Part shown: positions 1 to 7,450 of the stretch, one piece after another
How the letters are laid out: every line of letters begins with the position of its first letter
Numbering within the stretch: the stretch's first letter is position 1
Assembly (NCBI RefSeq): GCF_012849215.1
Contig: NZ_CP051682.1
Coordinates: forward strand, 186,001-250,000
Origin: Mucilaginibacter robiniae
Lineage (GTDB): Bacteria; Bacteroidota; Bacteroidia; Sphingobacteriales; Sphingobacteriaceae
Reading direction: 5' to 3'
DNA length: 64,000 bases
Notes under the pieces: model-generated
What the model was told of the DNA's origin: nothing
The model's database searches: none
What the model saw: the letters and a program-made list of their open reading frames with translations, nothing else
Made by a program: the position numbers and the translations under genes

Positions 1-2
1 AC

Positions 3-293
3 CATAACGAAAACCGGGGTGGTGAGGAAGTATTGGATTTGTGTGAAAAAAATCAGATTCCGCTTATTCCTTATTTCTCTTTAGTTACTTCTCTACCTAC
101 ACAAAATGATAAAATAGGAATGATAGCGCAGAAGTATCAGGTAAGCAAAGCACAGATTAATCTAGCTTGGCTGCTACATAAATCACGTTGGATATTACCA
201 ATTCCGGGCACTTCATCGCTGGCTCACCTGGATGAAAACTTACAGGCTGCCAACATTCAGCTAACGGCAGAAGACATGGCCTACTTAGGTTAA
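3..293 (+). CDS. Aldo/keto reductase, C-terminal part (5' end outside window)
   Basis: The reading frame is open from the window edge, so this is the end of a longer gene; a TTG at 33 is internal, not the start. The visible 96 residues match the C-terminal part of NAD(P)H-dependent aldo/keto reductases: an NRGGEE...LDLC helix, a segment IPLIPYFSL, and the cofactor-binding end WILPIPGTSSLAHLDENLQA, which corresponds to the P-I-P-G-T/S segment of AKR proteins. The catalytic tetrad lies upstream and cannot be checked. Likely a cytosolic oxidoreductase of the YdbC/IolS type. It is followed at once by a strong hairpin terminator. Family assignment is confident; substrate unknown. Confidence 0.85.
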   Translation, partial: HNENRGGEEVLDLCEKNQIPLIPYFSLVTSLPTQNDKIGMIAQKYQVSKAQINLAWLLHKSRWILPIPGTSSLAHLDENLQAANIQLTAEDMAYLG

Positions 294-336
294 AAACAAT
301 GCAGACTAACTTCAAAGAATTAGTCTGCATTGTTTT
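293..336 (+). terminator. Rho-independent terminator after aldo/keto reductase
   Basis: A perfect 17-bp stem (293-309 with 320-336) with a 10-nt loop; the right arm ends in GTTTT. The stem overlaps the stop codon of the reductase. Confidence 0.8.
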
Positions 337-369
337 ATATTTATTATACTGCGCTTAAACTACTTGTAT

Positions 370-792
370 ATGAACACCAGTAAGTTACCTAAAAAGATTA
401 TGCTTAGGCAGCATGAGATTACCGCTGATTTTATGAAGATAATAGATCAGCATCTGGATGATGTATTAGCTAACCGAGTTACCGAAATGTTCGAGATCAA
501 GGATATTGCCGATACTATACACATTCACCCTACTCATTTAAGTAATACTATTAAACTTGTTACCGGCTGCTCGCCCTGTTCATTTTATGAAGAAAAGATT
601 ATGAACATTGCACGGCAGCAGCTTAAAGAAACTAACAAGCCTGTTGCTGCAATAGCCGGGCAGCTTACTTTTGATCCTTCTAATTTTGTTAAATTTTTTA
701 AACGTTTTGAAGGCACTTCGCCTAAACAATACCGAGAAAAAGAACAAGCAACTCAATCAGAAACAGAAAAATCTGAAATGATCACCATTTGA
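370..792 (+). CDS. AraC-family HTH regulator consisting only of the DNA-binding domain
   Basis: A 140-residue protein if started at the ATG at 370; a TTG lies two codons upstream. Residues about 25-120 form an AraC/XylS double helix-turn-helix: first helix pair around IKDIADTIHIHPTHLSNTIK, second ending FDPSNFVKFFKRFEGTSPKQYRE, the usual AraC signature. There is no effector-binding cupin domain, so the protein is much shorter than the usual 250-300 residues. It lies just upstream of an SDR oxidoreductase and may control it or the reductase at the left edge; that is inference. The C-terminal tail is polar and rich in Glu/Gln. Confidence 0.8.
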   Translation: MNTSKLPKKIMLRQHEITADFMKIIDQHLDDVLANRVTEMFEIKDIADTIHIHPTHLSNTIKLVTGCSPCSFYEEKIMNIARQQLKETNKPVAAIAGQLTFDPSNFVKFFKRFEGTSPKQYREKEQATQSETEKSEMITI

Positions 793-862
793 ACTGAAAC
801 TATCACCATAATTATGTAGGTAGCTTAACGCAACTTTGTACTACATCATTCAACAAAATAAT

Positions 863-1624
863 ATGAGTACAAACAAGATAGCTTTGATTACCGGCGGTAG
901 CCGCGGATTAGGCAAAAACGCTGCTTTACATTTAGCCGATAAAGGCATTGACGTAATTGTTGTTTACCGAAGTAAAGAAGAGGAAGCGAACAATGTAGTT
1001 AATGCGATTGAACAAAAAGGGCAACAAGCTATAGCTCTACAATTGGATATCGCCAACACAAAAGCATTTGATAATTTTTTTCAGACTTTAGCTGAATCTT
1101 TACAGCAAAAATGGAACCGCAACAATTTTGATTTTCTGATTAACAATGCTGGTATTGATGCAGCCTCACCATTTGCTCAAACAACTGAGGAAGACTTTGA
1201 TCATTTGTTCAATGTGCATTTCAAAGGCGTTTACTTTTTAACGCAAAAGGCCTTACCTTATATTGCCGATGGTGGCCGCATTATCAATCTTTCTACAGGT
1301 TTAACGCGCTTTGCTACGCCGGGCTATGCTGCTTACGCATCCATGAAGGGTGCCATTGAGGTGTTTACTAAGTACCTGGCTAAAGAACTTGGCCCACGCC
1401 GCATTGCTGCCAACCTAGTAGCACCGGGTATTATTGAAACTGACTTTACCAAAGAAGCCTTTACGGCTCATCCTCAACTAAACGAATACATGTCATCTAT
1501 TACAGCTTTGGGCCGTGTAGGTCAGCCAGATGATATTGGTGGCCTCATCGCTTTTCTATGTACCGATGAAGCTCGTTGGATTAATGCACAACGCATTGAA
1601 GCATCTGGTGGTATGTTTTTGTAA
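863..1624 (+). CDS. Short-chain dehydrogenase/reductase (SDR)
   Basis: A classical SDR of 253 residues from the ATG at 863. The Rossmann motif TGGSRGLG sits near the N-terminus, NNAG in the middle, and the catalytic YxxxK as YASMK, preceded by a Ser in the LSTG strand. The C-terminal segment GRVGQPDDIGGLIAFLCTDE is typical of 3-oxoacyl-ACP reductase-like SDRs. Residues before ATG 863 in the same frame (from TTG 836) are unlikely to be coding because CAACTTTG at 831-838 resembles the Bacteroidota -7 element. Probable NADPH-dependent cytosolic oxidoreductase; substrate unknown. It follows the AraC-type regulator by 70 bases. Confidence 0.88.
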   Translation: MSTNKIALITGGSRGLGKNAALHLADKGIDVIVVYRSKEEEANNVVNAIEQKGQQAIALQLDIANTKAFDNFFQTLAESLQQKWNRNNFDFLINNAGIDAASPFAQTTEEDFDHLFNVHFKGVYFLTQKALPYIADGGRIINLSTGLTRFATPGYAAYASMKGAIEVFTKYLAKELGPRRIAANLVAPGIIETDFTKEAFTAHPQLNEYMSSITALGRVGQPDDIGGLIAFLCTDEARWINAQRIEASGGMFL

Positions 1625-1646
1625 GCAGAAACTTTTGGTAATGACA

Positions 1647-1680
1647 TACGGTCATGCTATAGTAGTATAGCATGACCGTA
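1647..1680. terminator. Hairpin between convergent genes
   Basis: A perfect 15-bp inverted repeat (1647-1661 with 1666-1680) with a 4-nt loop between the SDR gene and the convergent membrane-protein gene. There is no clear T-tract on either side, so termination efficiency is uncertain. Confidence 0.55.
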
Positions 1681-1683
1681 CAT

Positions 1684-2076
1684 TTACAAGTCGATACGAC
1701 GAACGTTTCTAACTTCCATAACCGGCTTGTTCATCACTGCATAAAAGAATAAACCGCCAAGTATATAGAGCAATACATCCCAATAATCAGCCGTGTACGT
1801 TGCTGAATAGTGTGGCAGCAGCCATTCGAACAACACACTGAGATAAATTACTATAAAGATAACGTGGCCAGGCAACAGCACATAATAATTACTTTTAATC
1901 ATAACTGTACGTTTAAACCACAAACTTAAATTAGCGATAACAGGCACAGCGACTGCATCATCCAAGTAACCATTTAAAAATGGAACAGGATAGTTCAATT
2001 TGCGGGCTGGGATAATTACTGCCCACACTAAACAGCCTGCTATAAACCATGGATTCTGTAGCGTTTTCAAATTCAA
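1684..2076 (-). CDS. Small integral membrane protein
   Basis: 130 residues with three or four hydrophobic segments (around residues 8-22, 66-86 and 100-116), so an inner-membrane protein. The start is a TTG that overlaps the TGA stop of the upstream gene by four bases (TTGA); the next in-frame ATG lies past residue 55, so the TTG is favoured. The coupling shows that it is co-translated with the zinc-ribbon membrane protein upstream. I do not recognise a functional domain. Confidence 0.7.
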   Translation of the reverse strand: MNLKTLQNPWFIAGCLVWAVIIPARKLNYPVPFLNGYLDDAVAVPVIANLSLWFKRTVMIKSNYYVLLPGHVIFIVIYLSVLFEWLLPHYSATYTADYWDVLLYILGGLFFYAVMNKPVMEVRNVRRIDL

Positions 2077-2387
2077 GTGGCTAATAAACTAATCAGAACC
2101 AGCAGCAAACTGACAAAAACAAAAAATACAATCTGGAAATAATATACATACCAGCGCATGGCATTCAGAAACTGCTTAGTTTTACGCCTGAGCCATCCAT
2201 CATTCGGTTTTATGAAAAAGATATCCTTTTCTTCCACCACCTCTGCCCTGATCTTCTTTTCTATTTCACGTGAGAAACGCTGAGGATCAATGTAGCCGCC
2301 ACAGTACAAACAGCGATCATCTACACCTCCTCTCCACAAGGTCCATTCTTTGCAATGCGGACATTTTATTTCGCTAACCTTGCTCAT
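2073..2387 (-). CDS. Zinc-ribbon protein with C-terminal membrane anchor
   Basis: 104 residues. Residues 9-33 hold two CxxC knuckles (CPHC and CLYC), a zinc ribbon expected to bind one metal ion. After a charged middle section, residues 82-103 form one strongly hydrophobic segment, so the protein is probably tail-anchored with the zinc ribbon in the cytoplasm. The ATG at 2387 is unambiguous. The gene overlaps the next membrane-protein gene by four bases; the two probably form a two-gene unit of unknown role. It is divergent from the pseudouridine synthase. Confidence 0.72.
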   Translation of the reverse strand: MSKVSEIKCPHCKEWTLWRGGVDDRCLYCGGYIDPQRFSREIEKKIRAEVVEEKDIFFIKPNDGWLRRKTKQFLNAMRWYVYYFQIVFFVFVSLLLVLISLLAT

Positions 2388-2511
2388 ACATCACGTTCCC
2401 TAACTCAAATATACTACATAAATCAGGCTTTTGTACCCCATTAAACTCCACGAAAAGCACAGTTGCTTTCTAACGTATGAAAAGGTTAAATTAGCACTCA
2501 CTTATATTTAC

Positions 2512-3201
2512 ATGTTAGAAATTGTTTTTCAGGATGACTACTTGGTAGCCATCAACAAGCCGCATGGCCTACTAGTACATCGCTCATCTATTGCGGCTGA
2601 TGCTGAAGATTTTGCCCTGCAATTACTACGCGATCAATTAAACCGCCATGTTTATCCTGCACATCGGCTTGATCGAAAAACAGGCGGTGTATTACTTTTC
2701 GCATTGGATAAATCTAATGAGATAGCCATGCAGCAACAATTCGCTGCCAATTTGGTTAATAAAAAGTATTGGGCTGTACTACGCGGCCACACACCCACTT
2801 CAGGTGAAATCGACTATCCACTACGTAAGGAAAACGGTGCCATACAAGAAGCGTTTACCGCCTACACTATGTTAGCCCATGCTGAACTACCGGTGGCTTT
2901 TGGGCAGCATACCACCTCCCGTTATTCGTGGGTTGAAGCCCAACCAGCTACTGGGCGCATGCATCAGTTAAGAAAGCATTTCAGCCATATCTTCCATCCC
3001 ATTATTGGCGACCGGACACATGGCTGCAACAAGCAGAACAAATTGTTTACCGAAACCTGGCAGATGAATACTATGCTTCTACATGCCGTAGAGCTTAACT
3101 TTCAGCATCCGGTAACAGATCAGCAGGTAATGATCAGAGCCAGTGTACAACCTGAGTTCAGGCGCATGATGGACCTAATGGGCTGGACTCAACCTGACTG
3201 A
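2512..3201 (+). CDS. truC: RluA-family pseudouridine synthase, TruC-like
   Basis: 230 residues from the ATG at 2512. It opens directly in the family fold (EIVFQDDYLVAINKPHGLLVH) and carries the catalytic motif HRLDRKTGG with the invariant Asp, followed by the PATGRMHQLRKH and HPIIGDRTHG motifs. There is no S4 domain. The pattern fits TruC, which makes pseudouridine at position 65 of certain tRNAs; the RluA family also modifies rRNA, so the exact target is inference. In-frame codons upstream to 2431 are not family-like and are probably not translated. Confidence 0.88.
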   Translation: MLEIVFQDDYLVAINKPHGLLVHRSSIAADAEDFALQLLRDQLNRHVYPAHRLDRKTGGVLLFALDKSNEIAMQQQFAANLVNKKYWAVLRGHTPTSGEIDYPLRKENGAIQEAFTAYTMLAHAELPVAFGQHTTSRYSWVEAQPATGRMHQLRKHFSHIFHPIIGDRTHGCNKQNKLFTETWQMNTMLLHAVELNFQHPVTDQQVMIRASVQPEFRRMMDLMGWTQPD

Positions 3202-3220
3202 CATTTTTTTTGAGTAATAC

Positions 3221-3793
3221 TTAGCAACCAAATACCTCAGGGTACAAAGCAGCCGCTTTAAAGATAAAGTTCATGGAATCGGTAACGTAAATACCACCAT
3301 CTTTTACCTGCTGCAATACTTCAGGGGCAGGCATAGTCAGCACTTCTATGGCTTCAGTTTCATCTGGCTTTTGCACGGAATTAAACTCAGCATCAAACAC
3401 GATATATCCATATGTTATTTGCCGGGTTTTAGTAGGGTTATTAGATATTTTGCCAAGGGATATTAGTTTGTCGGCTGTCGTTTTAATGCCGGTCTCCTCC
3501 TCTAGTTCGTTCAATGCTGATTCAACTAACGTCCTGCCTTTCTGTTTCATACCACCAGGTAGTTCAATCAAAATTTCACCTAAGCCATGCTTATATTGTT
3601 TCACCAAAACAACCTGGTTGTCGGGTGTTACTGCCAGTACCATTACTACATCTCCTAAAGGCGCAAAGTAATAATCATCAACAATCTGCCCATTAGCCAG
3701 CTGCACTTTATGCAATAGTAATGGAAACCACGGGCTTGGTGATACATCCTGTTCTTCCAGAACAATCCACTTTTTAATAGGTGCTGTATTCAT
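3221..3793 (-). CDS. Nudix hydrolase with an altered Nudix box
   Basis: 190 residues resembling ADP-ribose pyrophosphatase-like Nudix proteins, with strands such as VVLVKQYKHGLGEILIELPGG. The Nudix box spans residues 81-103. The catalytic end NELEEETGI keeps the metal-binding glutamates (96, 99 and 100), but the first consensus Glu is Arg87 and the consensus Arg is Asn95. The protein probably still hydrolyses a nucleoside-diphosphate-linked substrate, since the essential ExxEE glutamates remain; the specificity may be changed. Convergent with the pseudouridine synthase. Confidence 0.82.
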   Translation of the reverse strand: MNTAPIKKWIVLEEQDVSPSPWFPLLLHKVQLANGQIVDDYYFAPLGDVVMVLAVTPDNQVVLVKQYKHGLGEILIELPGGMKQKGRTLVESALNELEEETGIKTTADKLISLGKISNNPTKTRQITYGYIVFDAEFNSVQKPDETEAIEVLTMPAPEVLQQVKDGGIYVTDSMNFIFKAAALYPEVFGC

Positions 3794-3988
3794 AGGCAGC
3801 TAATGTAAACAAATCTTTGATAACAGGTTTATTGTGGGTTAGCGTTAGTATAATGCATTTTATACAACATATAAATGCACCAACTGACTATTTAATTGGG
3901 AAGCGTTTTCTATAGCTTACACAGTGGCCTAATGCATTCAATAAATTTTGCATACTATTAGCAACTTGCGGCACAGATTAACAGCAGT

Positions 3989-4020
3989 AAAAAAGGCCGG
4001 TTTACAAACCGGCCTTTTTT
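3989..4020. terminator. Bidirectional hairpin terminator
   Basis: AAAGGCCGGTTT paired with AAACCGGCCTTT around a short ACAA-containing loop. It is flanked by A-runs on the left and T-runs on the right, so it can end transcripts in both directions. It lies just past the stop of the beta-barrel gene on the minus strand. Confidence 0.8.
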
Positions 4021-4036
4021 ATTCCTTTGCATTACC

Positions 4037-4717
4037 TTATTTGCCAAAAGAATAAAATAGTGAAACGGTTAAGCCACTCGTGGCCAAGTTCAAGCCAAAT
4101 GAATCTGACTTTTGGTGTTGGAGTGATTGTTTCTGATCGGTATGACTATAAGCTAATGAACCCAGCGTAGTAGCCAATCCGAATCTTTTGGTTGGAAAGT
4201 AAACAAAATCCAGGCCTATACCTGCATCAACAGACTTATTTGTTTGTGCACCAGTATCATTAACCTGATTATTATAACTATCGCTGCTTTTACTATATTG
4301 ATATTGCACAAAAGGCCCGGCTCTAAAGCCTATTTTTTGTTCAAACATCAAATATTTTCTCAAATAAATTGATCCAGAAATAGCATGCGCTGTATTTTCA
4401 ATCGGTGTATTGACAAAGTTATAGCCTGTGTTCGTGTATTTAGTTTTTACATGATTATAGCCAACACTAGCACCCAAATCTAAATTATCAGCTATAAAGT
4501 AACTGTAGTTAGGACCTATAGAAAATTGATTGCTCCGATAATCGGTAGTATAATCATAAATAGAGTTGGGTCCAATCATAGAATTGCTATTGGTACCTTT
4601 TGAAGTTGTTAAACCCAAAAATCCTCCCAAGAGCTGATTACCTTTTTGTGTTTGGGCTTTTGTAGCAAGTGTGCCCAACAAAGCGCAGGTAACTGCGACA
4701 AGTTTTTTATTGATCAT
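4037..4717 (-). CDS. Outer-membrane beta-barrel protein
   Basis: 226 residues. Residues 1-21 form a signal peptide ending in TKA-QTQ. The rest alternates polar and hydrophobic residues and ends LTVSLFYSFGK, like Bacteroidota outer-membrane beta-barrel (OmpW/opacity-like) proteins; Tyr- and Asn-rich stretches are typical of barrel strands and loops. Function unknown; probably an outer-membrane structural or adhesion protein. Transcribed alone, with a hairpin terminator directly after the stop. Confidence 0.75.
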   Translation of the reverse strand: MINKKLVAVTCALLGTLATKAQTQKGNQLLGGFLGLTTSKGTNSNSMIGPNSIYDYTTDYRSNQFSIGPNYSYFIADNLDLGASVGYNHVKTKYTNTGYNFVNTPIENTAHAISGSIYLRKYLMFEQKIGFRAGPFVQYQYSKSSDSYNNQVNDTGAQTNKSVDAGIGLDFVYFPTKRFGLATTLGSLAYSHTDQKQSLQHQKSDSFGLNLATSGLTVSLFYSFGK

Positions 4718-4877
4718 ATACTGTGATAAAATTTGAAGCCGCTAAAATAGTATTTTTAGGAATAAAACTTCATCACTGGTTACATGTAAATCAATAACGT
4801 AGTAGGTATATTACGGTTATATAATCAACTTCGGTTTGTCTACAATAAATACTAAGCATTACACATAATTTACAAAA

Positions 4878-4924
4878 AATGGGTTGCAATAATAAGATAG
4901 GTTATCTTATTATTGCAACCCATT
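4878..4924 (-). terminator. Long hairpin, probable terminator for the 85-residue gene
   Basis: A perfect 21-bp stem (4878-4898 with 4904-4924) with a 5-nt loop, in a 324-base stretch with no gene. Read on the minus strand it is followed by ATTTTTTG, so it probably ends the transcript from 5042-5299, about 120 bases downstream of that stop. The remainder of 4718-5041 is AT-rich and I see nothing else in it apart from the presumed promoter of the beta-barrel gene. Confidence 0.65.
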
Positions 4925-5041
4925 CGTAAAACAAATCTCAATATAATACTTTATAAAACTTTAGATATACCTCACAACTATTTGTATATTAACGAATAAC
5001 TTGTATCTAATATCAGCCAAAGGATTTAACTAAGCAAAATA

Positions 5042-5299
5042 TTAGTTGGTTTTCCAAATAGTAAAAGCTACTTCCTTTTCGATGTCATCACATTGAATTA
5101 CAACTGACAGGTTTTCACCCCGATGATCAAAAGTATGGCTTACCACATCTTGTACTTCTTGTTTAATTTCTTTGACCTTACCATCAAAATCAGCATCAGG
5201 AATTCGAATCATAATTTGGTTCATGTAAGAAGATATACTTCCATCGAAAGTACAATCTTTCTTCAACTGCTCAACTACTTGTGCTTTTAAAGTCTCCAT
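5042..5299 (-). CDS. Small conserved-looking hypothetical protein
   Basis: 85 residues, acidic and soluble, with alternating helix-like and strand-like segments (METLKAQVVEQLKKDCTF; LSVVIQCDD). No signal peptide or membrane segment. I do not recognise the family. Clear ATG start; stand-alone gene with its own hairpin downstream. Confidence 0.55.
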   Translation of the reverse strand: METLKAQVVEQLKKDCTFDGSISSYMNQIMIRIPDADFDGKVKEIKQEVQDVVSHTFDHRGENLSVVIQCDDIEKEVAFTIWKTN

Positions 5300-5693
5300 G
5301 TTTGGTATTTAACAATAGTTATTAAAATAGAATATTTTAACTAAATCGGGTACTGTTAAGCTTGAATAAAGGGGCAAACAGGCAGAATAATAATCTTGTT
5401 ATTACTTACAAAATATATCCAAGCTACGTAACAATCTTTGAAATACGTAAACTTTACGAAGCTGCTTGGGTCAATAACGTATTTGTTTCACAAATATTGT
5501 ACAAGCCTAATCTTTTTTAGTCTTGGTTTATATTCTAACTATTAAAGCTAATGCCTACAGCCAACTGCCACTTACAAACACACTGTTATTTCCTTAATGT
5601 ATCATTATACAACTAACAAACCGCAAACACTTTGCTGATTAAAACCTTATTGTAATTAAATCTATAACGGCTCAGCCGGTAAATAGAAATATT
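5300..5693. other. Intergenic stretch with no recognisable gene
   Basis: 394 bases between divergent small genes. Reading both strands gives no frame longer than about 20 codons with a plausible start. It presumably holds the two divergent promoters, but I find no exact TAnnTTTG in a convincing position. Confidence 0.4.
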
Positions 5694-5939
5694 ATGGAGA
5701 TTAAGCTTTACATTAAATATCTGGTTTTCGGCATACCCGTACTTATTATCGTATTCAACCAGCTAGCTGTTTATTATGGTCGCCAGCAGGTATATGACAG
5801 TAGGAAATGGATGCACTATATCCGGAACGTATTGGTACTTATCTGGATTATAGCAGTAGGAATAATGCTGATGCATAAATACCAGGATAAACCTTTAACA
5901 CCATACCCTGGACCGCGTTTACCTACAAAATCTAAGTAA
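5694..5939 (+). CDS. Small two-segment membrane protein
   Basis: 81 residues with two hydrophobic segments (about 6-27 and 42-60) separated by a basic loop, and a short Pro-rich tail. Inner-membrane localisation is likely; no known domain seen. The ATG at 5694 is the only sensible start. It stands alone, followed by a bidirectional hairpin. Confidence 0.55.
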   Translation: MEIKLYIKYLVFGIPVLIIVFNQLAVYYGRQQVYDSRKWMHYIRNVLVLIWIIAVGIMLMHKYQDKPLTPYPGPRLPTKSK

Positions 5940-6032
5940 GTAAACGAGCATTTAAAGTAGTTAATATACGTGAACTAATATAAGACTTAAAAGCAGCAAT
6001 CTACAGACAATTAGTGACATATCTACAATACA

Positions 6033-6067
6033 AAAGGGGCGTATAACAAATAGTTATACGCCCCTTT
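6033..6067. terminator. Bidirectional hairpin terminator
   Basis: A perfect 15-bp stem, AAAGGGGCGTATAAC (6033-6047) with its complement (6053-6067), and a 5-nt loop. It sits between convergent genes ending at 5939 and 6083. Confidence 0.78.
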
Positions 6068-6082
6068 ATCAGAAAATTTAGA

Positions 6083-6532
6083 TTATAAGTTCTGTAAAAA
6101 ATTTGCTGCGCAGAAGCCCTCTATACCATTATCTGTTTTAATGTAATACCAATTGTTATACATACGTTTCAGCAGTTGCACTTTAGAATGATGAGCCGCT
6201 TTACCTACAACATCATACTCTGTACCTGGTCCGCGGCGTACATTCAAATTCGAATTGGCTGTATTTACCAGCATAAATATATTTTTAGCCGTTAAATCTT
6301 CTATCTCCAACAAGTTTACCATACTGGTAACTCCAGGTTGGTTTTTTAGTGCTGCTACAGCCTTATCGCCAGTTGTGGTATCAGACACAGTGCCAAACAA
6401 CGTAAGTACGCCATTGGTTAAATCGGCCTTAAAGTTTTGTACTGTAATACCTGCATTTTTAAGTAAGGTTTCGTAATCGTTGTGTTGCTGCTGATCGGCA
6501 ACAGCTTTATTTACTGCATCAAATAAGCCCAT
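6083..6532 (-). CDS. BON domain plus bacterial SH3 domain protein
   Basis: 149 residues. Residues about 18-78 form a BON domain (LTNGVLTLFGTV...GDKAVAALKNQPGVTSMVNLLEI), and residues about 86-148 an SH3b domain with the diagnostic LNVRRGPGTEYDVVG and a C-terminal GFCAANFLQ. BON domains bind membranes or phospholipid, SH3b domains bind peptidoglycan; in related YgaU/Kbp-like proteins BON is paired with LysM instead. There is no signal peptide, so the location is uncertain. The start lies five bases after the stop of the upstream lipoprotein gene, so the two form an operon. Confidence 0.82.
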   Translation of the reverse strand: MGLFDAVNKAVADQQQHNDYETLLKNAGITVQNFKADLTNGVLTLFGTVSDTTTGDKAVAALKNQPGVTSMVNLLEIEDLTAKNIFMLVNTANSNLNVRRGPGTEYDVVGKAAHHSKVQLLKRMYNNWYYIKTDNGIEGFCAANFLQNL

Positions 6533-6537
6533 GTTTT

Positions 6538-6918
6538 TTATTTTACAGCCATACAGGTCACTGTATTGCCTTGGTTAGTTAATTTTAATTGCTCATCACT
6601 TAAGTCATCAATGGTATAAACCGTACTCCCTTTACCAGCAGCCGATACGGTAGATAGTGTTTTACCATCTTTATCCATAGTATATGTACCCTCATCAGCA
6701 CCAATACCTCCGGTAGTATTATAGTGCCCATCTTTGGTAAATATCATTTTAGCATCAGCCATCATTGCATTTTTAGTTGATTCCGGCAGTTTGATTTTAG
6801 TATCAATTTTAGTTACCTGCCAGGTATTCACCAGTTTTTCAGGTGATTTTTTACCACATGAGGTAAGCGCTGCCCCTACCATAAAGAACAGGAATAAGCA
6901 TCGATGTAATGTTTTCAT
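6538..6918 (-). CDS. Lipocalin-like lipoprotein
   Basis: 126 residues. The N-terminus is a lipoprotein signal peptide with the lipobox LTSC (Cys at 21), so the protein is acylated and anchored in a membrane. The mature part (LVNTWQVTKID...MIFTKDGHYNTTGG...GTYTMDKDGKTLS) matches the lipocalin-like folds common in Bacteroidota lipoproteins, where a short beta-barrel begins with a W-containing strand. Role unknown. Co-transcribed with the BON-SH3 protein, which suggests a joint envelope function (inference). Confidence 0.78.
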   Translation of the reverse strand: MKTLHRCLFLFFMVGAALTSCGKKSPEKLVNTWQVTKIDTKIKLPESTKNAMMADAKMIFTKDGHYNTTGGIGADEGTYTMDKDGKTLSTVSAAGKGSTVYTIDDLSDEQLKLTNQGNTVTCMAVK

Positions 6919-7099
6919 AGTATTTGAATTTATGTTTTAACATTAAACTGCGGACCTTGTTTCAGCAACTATTCACAGTGTTTATCTACGTTAATCACGT
7001 TCACGAGTGTTCACAATCAGAAAATGAACACCTTCCCTTATTTCAGAAAGCGCCTTATCTTATAATCAAGTTAATGTCATCTCTGTAAGCGACATAGGC

Positions 7100-7119
7100 A
7101 TATCGAAAAATTCCGATAT
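7100..7119. promoter_or_regulatory. Dyad operator candidate for the ArsR-type regulator
   Basis: ATATCG (7100-7105) and CGATAT (7114-7119) form an inverted repeat with an 8-nt spacer, whose right end abuts the -7 element at 7119-7126. A dyad overlapping the promoter of an ArsR-family gene is the classical arrangement for autorepression. Confidence 0.6.
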
Positions 7120-7126
7120 ACATTTG
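7119..7126 (+). promoter_or_regulatory. Promoter -7 element (TAnnTTTG) of arsR-like gene
   Basis: TACATTTG matches the Bacteroidota -7 consensus exactly. The start codon at 7131 is only four bases past it, so the transcript would begin at or next to the ATG (leaderless or nearly so). Confidence 0.6.
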
Positions 7127-7130
7127 TAGC

Positions 7131-7430
7131 ATGGATCAGGTAGAAATTTTCAAAGCGCTATCGAACAAAACCCGATTGCAAATATTACTGTGGCTTAAAG
7201 ATCCGCAGCTTAACTTTCCTGAACAAGCCGAGAAAGGCTTTGATGCTGGTGTTTGTGTAGGTCAGATACAAGCTAAAGCTGGTTTAACGCAATCTACTGT
7301 ATCTGAATACTTGGCTACCCTACAGCGTGCAGGATTGGTTAAAGCTACTCGTGTAGGACAATGGACCTATTATCAACGCAACGAAGAAAACTTTGCTTTG
7401 CTGAGCCAATTGATTCAATCTAAAATTTAG
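7131..7430 (+). CDS. ArsR-family winged-helix repressor
   Basis: 99 residues: MDQVEIFKALSNKTRLQILLWL opens the ArsR fold, and the recognition helix is LTQSTVSEYLATLQRAGLVKATRVGQWTYYQRN, with the usual beta-wing. The metal-binding ELCVCDL of SmtB/ArsR is replaced by GVCVGQI with a single Cys, so metal sensing is unlikely; the subfamily next to flavin oxidoreductases is thought to sense electrophiles or redox stress. A dyad overlaps its promoter. The old-yellow-enzyme gene begins 20 bases downstream, and both are probably one autoregulated operon. Confidence 0.85.
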   Translation: MDQVEIFKALSNKTRLQILLWLKDPQLNFPEQAEKGFDAGVCVGQIQAKAGLTQSTVSEYLATLQRAGLVKATRVGQWTYYQRNEENFALLSQLIQSKI

Positions 7431-7450
7431 AAACACTTAACTCTATAATT

